Origin: Actinomycetes bacterium
Lineage (GTDB): Bacteria; Actinomycetota; Actinomycetes; Streptosporangiales; Streptosporangiaceae
Reading direction: 5' to 3'
DNA length: 34,881 nt
Assembly (NCBI GenBank): GCA_025964615.1
Contig: JAOPYM010000454.1
Location: 1 to 34,881, forward strand
Part shown: one piece after another, positions 1-7,922 of the stretch
Numbering within the stretch: position 1 is the stretch's first letter
Layout: each line of letters starts with the position of its first letter
Made by a program: the position numbers and the translations under genes
Notes under the pieces: generated by a model
The model's database searches: none
Seen by the model: the letters and a program-made list of their open reading frames with translations, nothing else
Told to the model about the DNA's origin: nothing

Positions 1-44
1 GCACTCTTTGCAGAAGAGGTGCGGGAAACGCCACGACTCAACGG
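1..44. repeat. Palindromic element E1, cut by the window start
   Basis: The right arm reads GTGCGGGAAACGCCACGACT then CAACGG (19-44) and matches the arms of four other elements in this window. Bases 1-4 (GCAC) look like the last bases of the left arm, leaving a loop of about 14 bases. The rest of the left arm lies outside the window. The element ends 12 bases before the start codon of the SRAP gene. Confidence 0.75.
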
Positions 45-56
45 CAGGATGGGATC

Positions 57-785
57 ATGTGCGGTCGATATGCCACGGCTAGGCAGCGGCAGGAACTCCT
101 GGACACCTTCGGGATCGAGTTCGACGGAACGGGTGACGATCCGTTCGAGCCGAGCTACAACGTCGCGCCGACCGACCCGGTGCCCGCGATCCTGGAGCGC
201 GGTTCCAAGGACCATCCGGAGGAGGTCGTGCGGCAGCTGCGGCTCCTGCGCTGGGGCCTGGTCCCGTCCTGGGCCAAGGACCTGTCGATCGGCAGCCGGA
301 TGATCAATGCCCGGGTGGAGACCGTCCACGAGAAGCCGGCCTTCCGCAGGGCCTTCGCCAAGCGCCGTTGCCTACTCCCCGCCGACGGGTACTTCGAGTG
401 GTACAAGCTGGAGGACGGCAAGAAGCAGCCGTTCTTCATCCACCCGAAGGACGGCGGGATCATGGCCATGGCCGGGCTGTACGAGCTGTGGCGGGCGCCC
501 GAAGGCGAATGGGTCACGAGCTGCACGGTGATCACGACCGAGGCCACCGACGAGCTGGGCCAAATCCATGACCGGATGCCGATGATCGTCCCGTCCGAGC
601 GCTGGGACGCCTGGCTGGACCCGGCCCGTACCGCCCCCGACGACGTGCGAGGGCTCCTGGTGCCCGCCATCGCCGGAACCCTGGAAGCGTTTCCGGTGTC
701 GAATCTGGTGGGCAACGTCAGAAACAACGGTCCGGAACTCGTACAACCGTTGTCCAGTGGGGATAACCCGGACACTCTCTTCTGA
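57..785 (+). CDS. SRAP-domain protein (YedK/HMCES family)
   Basis: A 242-residue protein of the SRAP (SOS response-associated peptidase) family. These proteins crosslink covalently to abasic sites in single-stranded DNA through Cys2, exposed after removal of the start Met, and so shield the lesion. The product begins Met-Cys-Gly-Arg-Tyr, the family signature. Other expected residues are present: Asn35 in PSYNVAPT, the WGLVPSWA segment (66-73), INAR (83-86), the Glu114 region (DGYFEW) and His171 in IHDRMP. The length is typical and the ATG is fixed by the need for Cys at position 2. A DksA-like zinc-finger gene follows 28 bases later on the same strand. The palindromic element E1 lies immediately upstream. 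No LexA-like site is visible in the short upstream sequence available. Confidence 0.93.
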   Translation: MCGRYATARQRQELLDTFGIEFDGTGDDPFEPSYNVAPTDPVPAILERGSKDHPEEVVRQLRLLRWGLVPSWAKDLSIGSRMINARVETVHEKPAFRRAFAKRRCLLPADGYFEWYKLEDGKKQPFFIHPKDGGIMAMAGLYELWRAPEGEWVTSCTVITTEATDELGQIHDRMPMIVPSERWDAWLDPARTAPDDVRGLLVPAIAGTLEAFPVSNLVGNVRNNGPELVQPLSSGDNPDTLF

Positions 786-813
786 AACTCCCGGTGGGAG
801 GTGGCGACGGATC

Positions 814-1146
814 GTGGACACCGCGACCGCTCGGACCCGTCTCGAGGACATGCTCTGTGATCTGGATCGATCCATTTCGATCCTGACGGGCCAGCATCCC
901 GGATTCGACATGCATCCGGCGGACGCGGGGGCAAGCCTGACCGACGCGGATCGGGCGGAGGCGGCGGTCGAGGCCATGGAACGGCAGCGGTCCGCGGTGC
1001 TGGCGGCCCTGCTCAGGCTGGAGAACGGCGCCTACGGAAGATGCGTGGACTGCGGACAGCCCGTATCCGAGGGCCGCCTGGACGCCCGCCCGGACGCCGC
1101 TCGCTGCGTCATCTGCCAGGGCAAGTACGACAAGACCCAGCACTAA
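814..1146 (+). CDS. DksA/TraR-family C4 zinc-finger protein
   Basis: About 110 residues, with a predicted helical region followed by a C-terminal four-cysteine zinc finger (CVDCGQPV ... CVICQ), the pattern of DksA/TraR-family proteins. Members of this family bind RNA polymerase through its secondary channel in proteobacteria. The function of actinobacterial versions is mostly unknown, so an RNA polymerase role here is inference. I chose the GTG at 814 because GGGAGG lies about 11 bases upstream. An in-frame GTG at 757 would add 19 residues and overlap the SRAP gene, but has no clear ribosome binding site. The gene is probably co-transcribed with the SRAP gene. It is convergent with the next gene across a GC-rich hairpin. 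Confidence 0.8.
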   Translation: MDTATARTRLEDMLCDLDRSISILTGQHPGFDMHPADAGASLTDADRAEAAVEAMERQRSAVLAALLRLENGAYGRCVDCGQPVSEGRLDARPDAARCVICQGKYDKTQH

Positions 1147-1152
1147 GCCCTA

Positions 1153-1209
1153 GGGCCGCGTGAGGGGAGGCCGCGCGTCAAGGCCCGAGTGCCGCGCCGG
1201 GAAGACTAG
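1153..1209. repeat. GC-rich hairpin repeat of the second family, copy 1
   Basis: The sequence GGGCCGCG ... CGCGTCAAGGCCC can pair GGGCC with GGCCC around a loop of about 24 bases. The motif CGCGTCAAGGCCC recurs at 14305 and 19077. It fills the gap between two convergent genes and may act as a bidirectional terminator. There is no T-tract. Confidence 0.4.
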
Positions 1210-1955
1210 AGACGGCGGGCGCTTGCCACCAGGTGGATGCCCATGGACTCGTCCGGGGCGGGGCCGGACAGCTCGGAGCGGACCAGTTTGGTGAGCGCCT
1301 GCGGGTCGGAGGCCAGGATGTGCTCGACCGTGGAGGGCGAAAGCACCGTGCGCGGCCGGATCCACTCCACCTCAAGGCCCACGTCGGTGAGCAGCTCCCG
1401 CAGCTGCTCCGACCAGAAGCACCGGGTGATCATGCCATCCGGCCAGGGCACCAGGACCACCTCGGCGCTCGGCACGTCCGACAGGTGCGCCCAGTAGTTC
1501 TGCTCGGCCAGGATCGCCATGCCGAGCATCAGCGAGTCCACGCAGAGCAGCACCCGCCCGCCCGGCCGCAGCACCCGCGCGATCTCGGCGACGAGGCCCT
1601 CGGTCACCAGGTACCGGGAGAGCACCCGGTCCTCGGCGATCACCGCGTCGACCGAACCGGAGGCGACGAAGTCCAGGGAGGAGCCGTCCCCGACGACGGC
1701 GTGCACCCCCCGTGGCAGCGGCTCCTCAGGCAGCCGGGGCAGTACCGAGACCACCGTGTGACCGGCCCGGGCGGCCTGGCAGGCGCACTGGGCCCGGAGC
1801 CCGGACAGATCGAGCAGCAGCGCGGGCCGGTTCGGCAGCCAGCGGGCGAGCTGCGCGGCGGCCACCGCCCAGTAGAACCGCCAGTAGATCGCCAGCGAGT
1901 CGCCGTCCCCGGGATCGTGACGGAGGCTGGCGATGGAGGGCTGCAGCGGCGGCAA
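1206..1955 (-). CDS. SAM-dependent methyltransferase-like protein
   Basis: 249 residues with a class I methyltransferase layout: a strand-loop at 47-68 where motif I should be, a GDGSSLDF-type segment and acidic residues in the middle (VDAVIAED), then the post-motif III pattern EIARVLRPGGRVLL seen in Methyltransf_11 proteins. Motif I is unusual: LLLDLSGLRAQ replaces the normal glycine-rich DxGxGxG loop. Cofactor binding may therefore be altered. The start is TTG, supported by AAGGAG at a good distance (AAGGAGATCACC before TTG). The substrate is unknown. The gene runs leftward, divergent from sigR, and converges on the DksA-like gene. I am fairly sure of the fold and unsure of activity. Confidence 0.7.
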   Translation of the reverse strand: MPPLQPSIASLRHDPGDGDSLAIYWRFYWAVAAAQLARWLPNRPALLLDLSGLRAQCACQAARAGHTVVSVLPRLPEEPLPRGVHAVVGDGSSLDFVASGSVDAVIAEDRVLSRYLVTEGLVAEIARVLRPGGRVLLCVDSLMLGMAILAEQNYWAHLSDVPSAEVVLVPWPDGMITRCFWSEQLRELLTDVGLEVEWIRPRTVLSPSTVEHILASDPQALTKLVRSELSGPAPDESMGIHLVASARRL

Positions 1956-2079
1956 AGGTGATCTCCTTGGTCTTCAGCCCGGTGAGGGGCCCGCCCGGCC
2001 TCTATGCCCGTTCCTTCCCCGTTTGGCCGTGTTCCATCACACTCCGTGCAGGTTGGAGTGATCTGACTCTCGGCTTTTC

Positions 2080-2106
2080 GGGAATCGAAGCGGCCGTACA
2101 GGTGTT
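2080..2106 (+). promoter_or_regulatory. SigR-type promoter of sigR-rsrA
   Basis: The -35 element GGGAAT (2080-2085) is followed after exactly 18 bases by GTT (2104-2106). This is the established SigR consensus GGAAT-N18-GTT of Streptomyces. It lies 50 bases before the first sigR start codon, so the sigma factor very probably drives its own transcription after thiol oxidation. Confidence 0.8.
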
Positions 2107-2156
2107 GCCCACTATTACTTCCAGCTCGCGGCCGGAGTTCCCGATCCGGCCACGTA

Positions 2157-2915
2157 GTGACCCGTCAGAGACGCGAAGAGGTCCTGCCGATGAACGGCGT
2201 TCTCACCCTGCCGTACCCCGAGGATGTGCAGGGCGCTGTGATGATCCGGCAGCGCGGCCCGATATCGTCGTGGTCAGACGGCGCTTCAGGGGCCGTGTTG
2301 ACGGAGGGGGTGGGTCAGGTCCCGGGCACTGCGGAGACCACGGAGCAGCGCGGCGAGCGCTTCCAGCGCGATGTGCTGCCGTTCCTGGATCAGCTGTACT
2401 CCGCCGCGCTGCGGATGACGCGCAATCCGGCCGATGCGGAGGATCTCGTTCAAGAGACCTTTGCCAAGGCGTTCGCGTCCTTCCACCAGTTCAAAGAGGG
2501 CACCAACCTCAAGGCCTGGCTGTACCGGATCCTCACGAATACCTTCATCAACTCGTATCGCAAGAAGCAGCGCGAGCCCAAACAGGCAGGTGGCGAAGAG
2601 GTCGAGGACTGGCAGCTCGCCAGGGCCGAGTCGCACACCTCCGCCGGGCTCAAGTCCGCTGAGGCCGAGGCGCTCGAGCACCTCCCCGACTCCGACGTGA
2701 AGACCGCTCTGCAGGAGCTGCCTGAGGAGTTCCGGATCGCGGTCTACCTCGCCGACGTCGAGGGCTTCGCGTACAAGGAGATCGCCGACATCATGGGCAC
2801 TCCCATCGGTACGGTGATGTCGCGTCTGCACCGCGGGCGCCGGCAACTACGCGGCATGCTCGAGGACTACGCTCAGGAGCGCGGCCTCATGCGCGCGAGG
2901 GAGGGCTCGTCATGA
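2157..2915 (+). CDS. sigR: ECF sigma factor SigR/SigH (thiol-oxidative stress)
   Basis: An ECF sigma factor of the SigR (Streptomyces) / SigH (Mycobacterium) group that responds to disulphide stress. Region 2 includes the [16 protein letters not shown] segment and [15 protein letters not shown]. Region 4 follows with [17 protein letters not shown] and the recognition helix [12 protein letters not shown]. From the ATG at 2157 the product has 252 residues. That is a long form: core homology begins near residue 57, and an in-frame GTG at 2295 (codon 47) would give a length close to the usual SigR. In Streptomyces the induced transcript makes such an extended, unstable SigR' form. The SigR-type promoter just upstream suggests the same arrangement here. 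The last four bases overlap rsrA (ATGA), so the pair is translationally coupled. Confidence 0.93.
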   Translation: MTRQRREEVLPMNGVLTLPYPEDVQGAVMIRQRGPISSWSDGASGAVLTEGVGQVPGTAETTEQRGERFQRDVLPFLDQLYSAALRMTRNPADAEDLVQETFAKAFASFHQFKEGTNLKAWLYRILTNTFINSYRKKQREPKQAGGEEVEDWQLARAESHTSAGLKSAEAEALEHLPDSDVKTALQELPEEFRIAVYLADVEGFAYKEIADIMGTPIGTVMSRLHRGRRQLRGMLEDYAQERGLMRAREGSS

Positions 2916-3190
2916 GCTGCGGTAACCACCACGACACCCCGTGCAGTGAGGTGCTCGATCGCGTCTACACCTACCTCGACGGCGAGCTCGACAAGAGCAG
3001 CTGCTCGGAGGTCAAGCAGCACTTGGACGAGTGCGGGCCCTGTCTGCGGGAGTACGGCCTGGAAGAGGTCGTCAAGAAGCTGGTGAACAAGTCCTGCGGC
3101 TGCGAGCCCGTACCGGGCGATCTGCGGGCCAAAGTGCTGGACCGCATCCAGGCGCTGCGCGCGGAGATCGGCGAATCCGAGACCGCCTAG
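2912..3190 (+). CDS. rsrA: Zinc-binding redox anti-sigma factor RsrA
   Basis: A 92-residue anti-sigma factor of the ZAS family. It carries the H-x3-C-x2-C motif (His37, Cys41, Cys44) and further cysteines at 3, 11, 31, 62 and 64. Numbering matches Streptomyces RsrA, where zinc is released and a disulphide involving Cys11 forms on oxidation, freeing SigR. Those details are family knowledge; the sequence shows the residues. The start overlaps the sigR stop codon by four bases. A 9-bp GC-rich hairpin directly after the stop is the likely terminator. Confidence 0.93.
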   Translation: MSCGNHHDTPCSEVLDRVYTYLDGELDKSSCSEVKQHLDECGPCLREYGLEEVVKKLVNKSCGCEPVPGDLRAKVLDRIQALRAEIGESETA

Positions 3191-3192
3191 GT

Positions 3193-3220
3193 GCTCGGGC
3201 CGCGCGGCAAGGGCCCGAGC
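3193..3220 (+). terminator. Hairpin after rsrA
   Basis: GCTCGGGCC (3193-3201) pairs with GGCCCGAGC (3212-3220) around a 10-base loop, two bases after the rsrA stop. The loop region resembles the second repeat family. There is no T-run, as is common in high-GC actinobacteria. Confidence 0.6.
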
Positions 3221-3416
3221 GCCGCGTGAGCGGAGCGAACGCCAGCAAACAAGGTACTGGGCGTCGGCTACTCTAGGTGACGATTCGTTCACACTTTGCT
3301 CACGTTTCCCTCTTGACCTGTGTGACCAGGGTCTCCCGCGTTAGGCTTGGTGCCGTCATTCAGTGGCGGGGAGCATTGTGCTGGCCCGAGAGATCGGGCC
3401 CGGGGAGGCAAGGGAA

Positions 3417-3506
3417 ATGCTCAATCGTGTGATGCTGGCGGTGCTGTTCGCTGCCATCATGGTCATGGCGCTGCTGCCACAACCCACGGGCGTGTCCTGG
3501 GTCTAG
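3417..3506 (+). CDS. Small single-span membrane ORF, 29 residues, unknown
   Basis: An ATG at 3417, preceded by GGGGAGG about 9 bases upstream, opens a 29-residue frame ending in TAG at 3504-3506. The product begins MLNRVMLAVLFAAIMVMALL and ends PQPTGVSWV. It is almost entirely hydrophobic and would form one membrane helix with a short polar tail. It lies 59 bases before the HD-GYP membrane gene, on the same strand and in a different frame. I do not recognise a family. It could be a genuine small membrane protein, a leader peptide affecting the next gene, or chance. The good ribosome binding site and uniform hydrophobicity favour translation. Confidence 0.45.
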   Translation: MLNRVMLAVLFAAIMVMALLPQPTGVSWV

Positions 3507-3565
3507 GCATCACCGACCTGGGCGGCGACCCTCTCATCGTCGGCTCTCCCACAGAGGGGACGGCA

Positions 3566-4915
3566 ATGCGTGGTCTACCCCTCGCTGCCTGGGCGTACGT
3601 AGGTGGGGTCGTCGCCGTGGCGGGGATCCTCATCGCAACGGCGCCCTACACGGGACTGCACTGGAGCACGCTCGCCGTGCTCGCGGTGCTGTTCCTCGTG
3701 TGCGACTCGGCTCCCGCGCTTCTCAACATCGAGAGCGCGCAGGTGGCGCCGAGTTATTCTGCGAGCCTCGCCTCGGTCGTACTACTCGGCCCGGTGGGGG
3801 CCGCCCTGGTCGGTGTCAGCGCGGTCATCACGGCGCAGCGCCATCGCGGCGCGGTCAAACGCCTGTTCAACGGCGCGCAGTTCGCTCTGTGCGGCTACCT
3901 GGCAGGCGAGGTGTACGTGCACGTCGGCGGGACGCTGGGGACGCTCGACCCCGCTTCGGTGTCGAGAACACTCGGCCCCTTCATCGCCGCCGACGTCACG
4001 TTCGTCGCAGTCAACCTGCCGCTCGTCACCGGCATCCTGCTGCTGACCAAGACCGCGAACCTGCGCGAGTGGATCGACGAGCTCCGCCCGCTCGCGGTGG
4101 GCTATCTCGGGTACGGGATGCTCGGCCTGCTCATCGCCGGCCTGTGGAACAAGGTCGGGGCGTCGGCCGCCGTCCTGGTGCTGCTGCCGCTGTTCGTCGC
4201 CCGCTGGGCCTTCGCCCAGTCCCGGGCGCAGCAGGAGGCTTACGACGCGACCATCGCCGCGCTCTGCCAGGCGGTCGAGACCAAGGACTACTACACCCGG
4301 GGCCACAGCGAGCGGGTCAGCCGAGGGTCCGGCATGATCGCCGACGAGATCGGGATGCGGCCGGAGCGGGCCGCTGCCATCAGGTACGCGGGCATGCTGC
4401 ACGATGTCGGCAAGCTCGGCGTCTCCACCAAGGTGCTGCAGAAGCCGGGCAACCTCACCGAGGAGGAGTACGCGGCGGTCCAGCTGCATCCGATGCGCGG
4501 CCTGGAGATCGTACGGGAGATCGGGTTCCTGGACGAGGCACTCGCCGGGATCATGCACCACCACGAGAAGATGGACGGCAGCGGCTACCCGATGGGGCTG
4601 GCCGGTGAGGAGATCCCGGAGTTCGCGAGGGTCATCTCGGTGGCCGACGTCTTCGACACGCTGACCTCCACCCGCTCCTACCGGACCGCCTGGACCCTGG
4701 AGGAGGCCGTCGGCGAACTGCGGCGCAGCGCGGGCCACCATTTCGATCCGGTCATGGTCGAGGCCTTCCTGCGCGCCCTCGACCGGGTCGGCTGGGAACC
4801 GCCGGAACCGGTCGTACTCCCGGAACGTGACAGGGTGCAGACCACCCGGCAGGACCACGACGACCCGACCAGCCCGCTCAAGGTCGCGGGCGACCACCTG
4901 ACCCAGCAATGGTGA
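3566..4915 (+). CDS. Membrane HD-GYP domain protein (probable c-di-GMP phosphodiesterase type)
   Basis: 449 residues from the ATG at 3566, which has AGAGGGGA just upstream. A longer frame reaches back to 3347, but its added part is non-hydrophobic and overlaps the small ORF. Residues 1-215 form several hydrophobic segments, a membrane sensor region resembling that of other actinobacterial HD-GYP proteins. The HD-GYP domain occupies about 225-420 and is complete: GHSERVS (His247), HDVGK (279-283), HP (308-309), and HHHEKMDGSGYP (331-342). HD-GYP enzymes hydrolyse cyclic di-GMP with two or three metals. This activity is inferred from the intact motifs. The following gene overlaps by 7 bases and encodes a related but degenerate protein, so the two may work as a pair. 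Confidence 0.85.
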   Translation: MRGLPLAAWAYVGGVVAVAGILIATAPYTGLHWSTLAVLAVLFLVCDSAPALLNIESAQVAPSYSASLASVVLLGPVGAALVGVSAVITAQRHRGAVKRLFNGAQFALCGYLAGEVYVHVGGTLGTLDPASVSRTLGPFIAADVTFVAVNLPLVTGILLLTKTANLREWIDELRPLAVGYLGYGMLGLLIAGLWNKVGASAAVLVLLPLFVARWAFAQSRAQQEAYDATIAALCQAVETKDYYTRGHSERVSRGSGMIADEIGMRPERAAAIRYAGMLHDVGKLGVSTKVLQKPGNLTEEEYAAVQLHPMRGLEIVREIGFLDEALAGIMHHHEKMDGSGYPMGLAGEEIPEFARVISVADVFDTLTSTRSYRTAWTLEEAVGELRRSAGHHFDPVMVEAFLRALDRVGWEPPEPVVLPERDRVQTTRQDHDDPTSPLKVAGDHLTQQW

Positions 4916-6207
4916 ACCGCACGGAACAGCGCTCCGCCTGGCAGCTGCTCGACTCCGGTCAGCTGCTGCTGATCGCCATCGCGGGGCTCGTCGTGATCGT
5001 GGCGGTCACCCAGGTGGCCGCGGTGGGTCTCGACCGGCCGGTCACCGCCGTCATCTTCGGGGTGCTGATCGCGCTCGGTGAGCTGGCCCGGATGGTCATG
5101 CCGGGCAACCGGGAGGTCGCCCCGATCGGTACCGCCGGGGCGCTGGGCTACGCGCTGCTGCTGCGAGTCGGCGAGCAGCCCGCCGACCAGACCCCGCTGC
5201 AGGTGGTCGCCGTCACGGCCGCCGGGATGCTCATCGGCTCACTGCCGCACATCGCGGTCGGCCGCGCGCCAGCGCCCGACCCGATGGCCCGCCGGCTGCT
5301 CTGCATCGCGCTCGTGGCGTTTCTGTTCCGGCCGATCGCAGGCCGGCTGTTGCCCGCCGGTGAGCTGAGCAAGCGCGACTGGCTCCTCGCGCTGGCGTTG
5401 ATGGCCGCCGTGGTCGCCCTCGCCGGCCTCGCCGAGGTGGTCGTCGCCGCGATGATCAGGGCGGAGGCGGTACGGGCCAGGTTCGGCATCGCGCTCGCCG
5501 ACGAGATCGGGGCCCTCATGGCGCTGTGGGTGGCGACCGGCCCCACCGGGATGCTGATCGCGGTCGCCACGTCGGTGATGGGGCTGACCGCGCTGCTGGT
5601 CTTCACCGCGCCGATCCTGGTCACCCAGGTCGCGTTCCGCCGGTACGCGGGGATCCGCGCCACCTACCTGCAGACCATACGGGCGCTGTCGCGGGTCACC
5701 GAGGTCGGCGGCTACGTCGAGCCGGGCCACTCCCGGCGGGTCTCCAGGCTTTCGATCGCGATGGGGCGGGAGCTCGGCATGGCCGAGGCCGAGCTCCTCG
5801 ACCTGGAGTACGGCGCGCTCATGCACGACATCGGGCAGCTCTCACTCGGTGACCCGATCCCGGGCGGCGCGACCGTGCTGGCCTCCCCGAACGAGCAGCG
5901 CAAGATCGCAGAACTGGGCGCCGGGGTCATCGAGCAGACCGGGGTGCTGCCCAGGGTCGCCGAGATCGTCCGCCGCCAGTCCGAGCAGTACCGGGTCGGC
6001 CGGTCGCCGAGCACCGCGCCGCCGCTGGCCAGCCGGATCGTCAAGGTGGCCAACGCCTACGACGACCTGGTCGGGGACTCCGGAGACCGGGACCGTTCCG
6101 CCGCCGTCCTGGAGCGGCTGCGCCTCGACTCGGCCGCCGAGTACGACCCCGCCGTCGTGGAGTCCCTCAGCCGCGTCATCGACCGGGGAGGCCTCGCCCG
6201 CCTGTGA
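4909..6207 (+). CDS. Membrane HD-domain protein, degenerate partner of the HD-GYP gene
   Basis: 432 residues. The first ~240 are rich in hydrophobic segments, likely six or more membrane spans. A cytoplasmic HD-type domain follows. GHSRRVS (His274) and HD (306-307) are kept, but HDxGK has become HDIGQ (Lys to Gln310) and the HHExxxGxGYP motif is missing, replaced around 355-364 by RRQSEQYRVG. Metal coordination and cyclic di-GMP hydrolysis are therefore doubtful. A regulatory or scaffolding role is more likely. The ATG overlaps the end of the upstream HD-GYP gene, implying coupled translation. Similar architecture of the two suggests an old duplication followed by loss of catalysis. Confidence 0.8.
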   Translation: MVNRTEQRSAWQLLDSGQLLLIAIAGLVVIVAVTQVAAVGLDRPVTAVIFGVLIALGELARMVMPGNREVAPIGTAGALGYALLLRVGEQPADQTPLQVVAVTAAGMLIGSLPHIAVGRAPAPDPMARRLLCIALVAFLFRPIAGRLLPAGELSKRDWLLALALMAAVVALAGLAEVVVAAMIRAEAVRARFGIALADEIGALMALWVATGPTGMLIAVATSVMGLTALLVFTAPILVTQVAFRRYAGIRATYLQTIRALSRVTEVGGYVEPGHSRRVSRLSIAMGRELGMAEAELLDLEYGALMHDIGQLSLGDPIPGGATVLASPNEQRKIAELGAGVIEQTGVLPRVAEIVRRQSEQYRVGRSPSTAPPLASRIVKVANAYDDLVGDSGDRDRSAAVLERLRLDSAAEYDPAVVESLSRVIDRGGLARL

Positions 6208-6322
6208 GCCCGACAAATCTACGGGCGGGTATTTGTGTGCTGCGATGATCGGCCCGCGTGCGCGGCGGCACTAGTGTCGGGCGGGTCCACCCGTACCGTC
6301 GCACCACCGAGGGGTCTGCAAG

Positions 6323-7660
6323 GTGTTCGAGTCCGTGCTCGTCGCGAACCGCGGGGAGATCGCCGCCAGGGTGATCCGTACCGTGCGGGCGATGGGCCTC
6401 AAGGCCATCGCCGTGTACTCCGAGGCCGACGCGGAGCTGCCGTTCGTCGCGGCGGCCGACGAGGCGATCCTGATCGGGCCCGCCCAGCCCGCGGCCAGCT
6501 ACCTCAACGTTGACGCGATCCTGGAGGCGGCAGCGCGGACCAACGCCCAGGCCGTACATCCCGGGTATGGCTTCCTGGCCGAGAACGCGATGTTCGCGCA
6601 GCGGGTCATCGACGCCGGCCTGGTCTGGATCGGCCCGCCGCCCGAGGCCATCGTGCGGATGGGCGACAAGATCAACGCCCGGAACCTGATGGAGAAGGCC
6701 GGGGTACCCGTCGCGGGAGGTACCCGGGAGCCGGTCCAGGACGCCGAGGTGGCGGTGGCCGCCGCGAAAGAGATCGGTTACCCCGTCATGGTCAAGGCCG
6801 CGGGTGGTGGCGGTGGCATCGGGATGAGTGTCGCCCACGATGAGGCCGCACTGAGGTCCGCGTACGAGACAGCGCGCACCCGCGCGGAACGTTTCTTCGG
6901 CAACCCCGACATCCTGCTTGAGCGGTACATCGAACGGGCCCGCCACGTCGAGGTGCAGATCCTCGGCCTGGCCGATGGAACGGTCGTCGCACTGGGTGAA
7001 CGGGACTGCTCGGTGCAGCGCCGCCACCAGAAGGTCGTCGAGGAGACGCCGTCACCCGGCATCACCCCTGAGCTGCGCGCAAGGATGCTGGCGGCGGCCG
7101 TGCGCGCGGGCGAGGCGGTCGGCTACCGGGGTGCGGGGACGGTCGAATGCCTGGTCGACTCGGTACGCCAGGACTTCGTCTTCCTGGAGATGAACACCCG
7201 GCTGCAGGTCGAGCACCCGGTCACCGAGCTGGTCACCGGTATCGACCTGGTCGAACAGCAGTTGCTGATCGCCGCGGGTGAGCCGGTCTCCTTCGTGGCC
7301 GCCGCGCCGCAGGGGCACGCGATCGAGTTCCGGGTGTACGCCGAGGACCCCAAGCGCTTCCTGCCGGGACCGGGCGTGATCAAGGTCTGGGAGGAGCCCG
7401 CCGGTGAGGGCATCCGGATCGACGCGGGCTACGTCGAGGGCAACACGGTCACGCCGTTCTACGATCCGCTGCTGGCCAAACTCTGCGTGTACGGCGCGGA
7501 CCGGGCGGCGGCGCTGGAGCTGGCCCGCGCGGCGCTGGCGAGGTTCCGCATCGAGGGACCGAAGAACAACCTTCCGTTCTTTACCGAACTCCTGGACGAC
7601 GGGGAGTTCGCGGCGGGCACCTACGACACGGGACTCGTCGATCGGATGCGCGCCCGGTAA
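6323..7660 (+). CDS. accC: Biotin carboxylase subunit of an acyl-CoA/acetyl-CoA carboxylase
   Basis: A 445-residue stand-alone biotin carboxylase that carboxylates biotin on a carrier protein using ATP and bicarbonate. The N-terminal domain starts VLVANRGEIAARVIR. The ATP-grasp region has MVKAAGGGGGIGM (156-168, Lys158) and EMNTRLQVEHPVTE (289-302), which holds the catalytic Glu, Asn and Arg. The length equals that of single-domain AccC proteins, unlike the fused AccA3/BccA type common in actinobacteria. The start is GTG with GAGGGG 8 bases upstream. The carrier protein gene follows after 27 bases. No carboxyltransferase gene is in the window, so the acyl-CoA substrate cannot be told. Confidence 0.92.
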   Translation: MFESVLVANRGEIAARVIRTVRAMGLKAIAVYSEADAELPFVAAADEAILIGPAQPAASYLNVDAILEAAARTNAQAVHPGYGFLAENAMFAQRVIDAGLVWIGPPPEAIVRMGDKINARNLMEKAGVPVAGGTREPVQDAEVAVAAAKEIGYPVMVKAAGGGGGIGMSVAHDEAALRSAYETARTRAERFFGNPDILLERYIERARHVEVQILGLADGTVVALGERDCSVQRRHQKVVEETPSPGITPELRARMLAAAVRAGEAVGYRGAGTVECLVDSVRQDFVFLEMNTRLQVEHPVTELVTGIDLVEQQLLIAAGEPVSFVAAAPQGHAIEFRVYAEDPKRFLPGPGVIKVWEEPAGEGIRIDAGYVEGNTVTPFYDPLLAKLCVYGADRAAALELARAALARFRIEGPKNNLPFFTELLDDGEFAAGTYDTGLVDRMRAR

Positions 7661-7687
7661 TGGTTTGTTCACTGAGAGGATTTCGTT

Positions 7688-7900
7688 GTGGCTGAGGTAC
7701 GCGCTGAGATGGTCGCGAACGTGTGGAAAGTCGTCGTCGCCGAGGGCGACACGGTGGAGGACGGGGACACGTTGGTGATCCTTGAGTCCATGAAGATGGA
7801 GATCCCGGTGCTGGCCGAGGACGCCGGGACGATTTCCAAGCTCTCAGTGGCCGAGGGGGACGTCGTCCAGGAGGGCGACCTCATCGCCGTGATCCAGTGA
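7688..7900 (+). CDS. Small biotin carboxyl carrier protein (BCCP, TB7.3-like)
   Basis: A 70-residue protein consisting only of a biotinyl domain. ESMKMEIP (33-40) holds the biotin-accepting Lys36 between the two conserved methionines. The second half repeats the beta-hammerhead pattern (AEGDVVQEGDLIAVI). It closely resembles the 71-residue mycobacterial biotinylated protein TB7.3, which also lies near a SigH/anti-sigma pair and pdtaS. The GTG start has GAGAGGA upstream. It is probably translated with accC and supplies that enzyme with its biotin substrate. Confidence 0.92.
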   Translation: MAEVRAEMVANVWKVVVAEGDTVEDGDTLVILESMKMEIPVLAEDAGTISKLSVAEGDVVQEGDLIAVIQ

Positions 7901-7922
7901 CCCACTGAGTAAGGTGCTGATC

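Noticed and set aside
3276-3294. A CRP-like site (GGTGA ... TCACA) after rsrA.
   Set aside because: The half-sites are 8 bases apart instead of 6 and one half is imperfect.
3347-3565. An N-terminal extension of the HD-GYP gene.
   Set aside because: The added residues are non-hydrophobic and Gly/Arg-rich, overlap the small ORF and lack a good ribosome binding site, while the ATG at 3566 has one.
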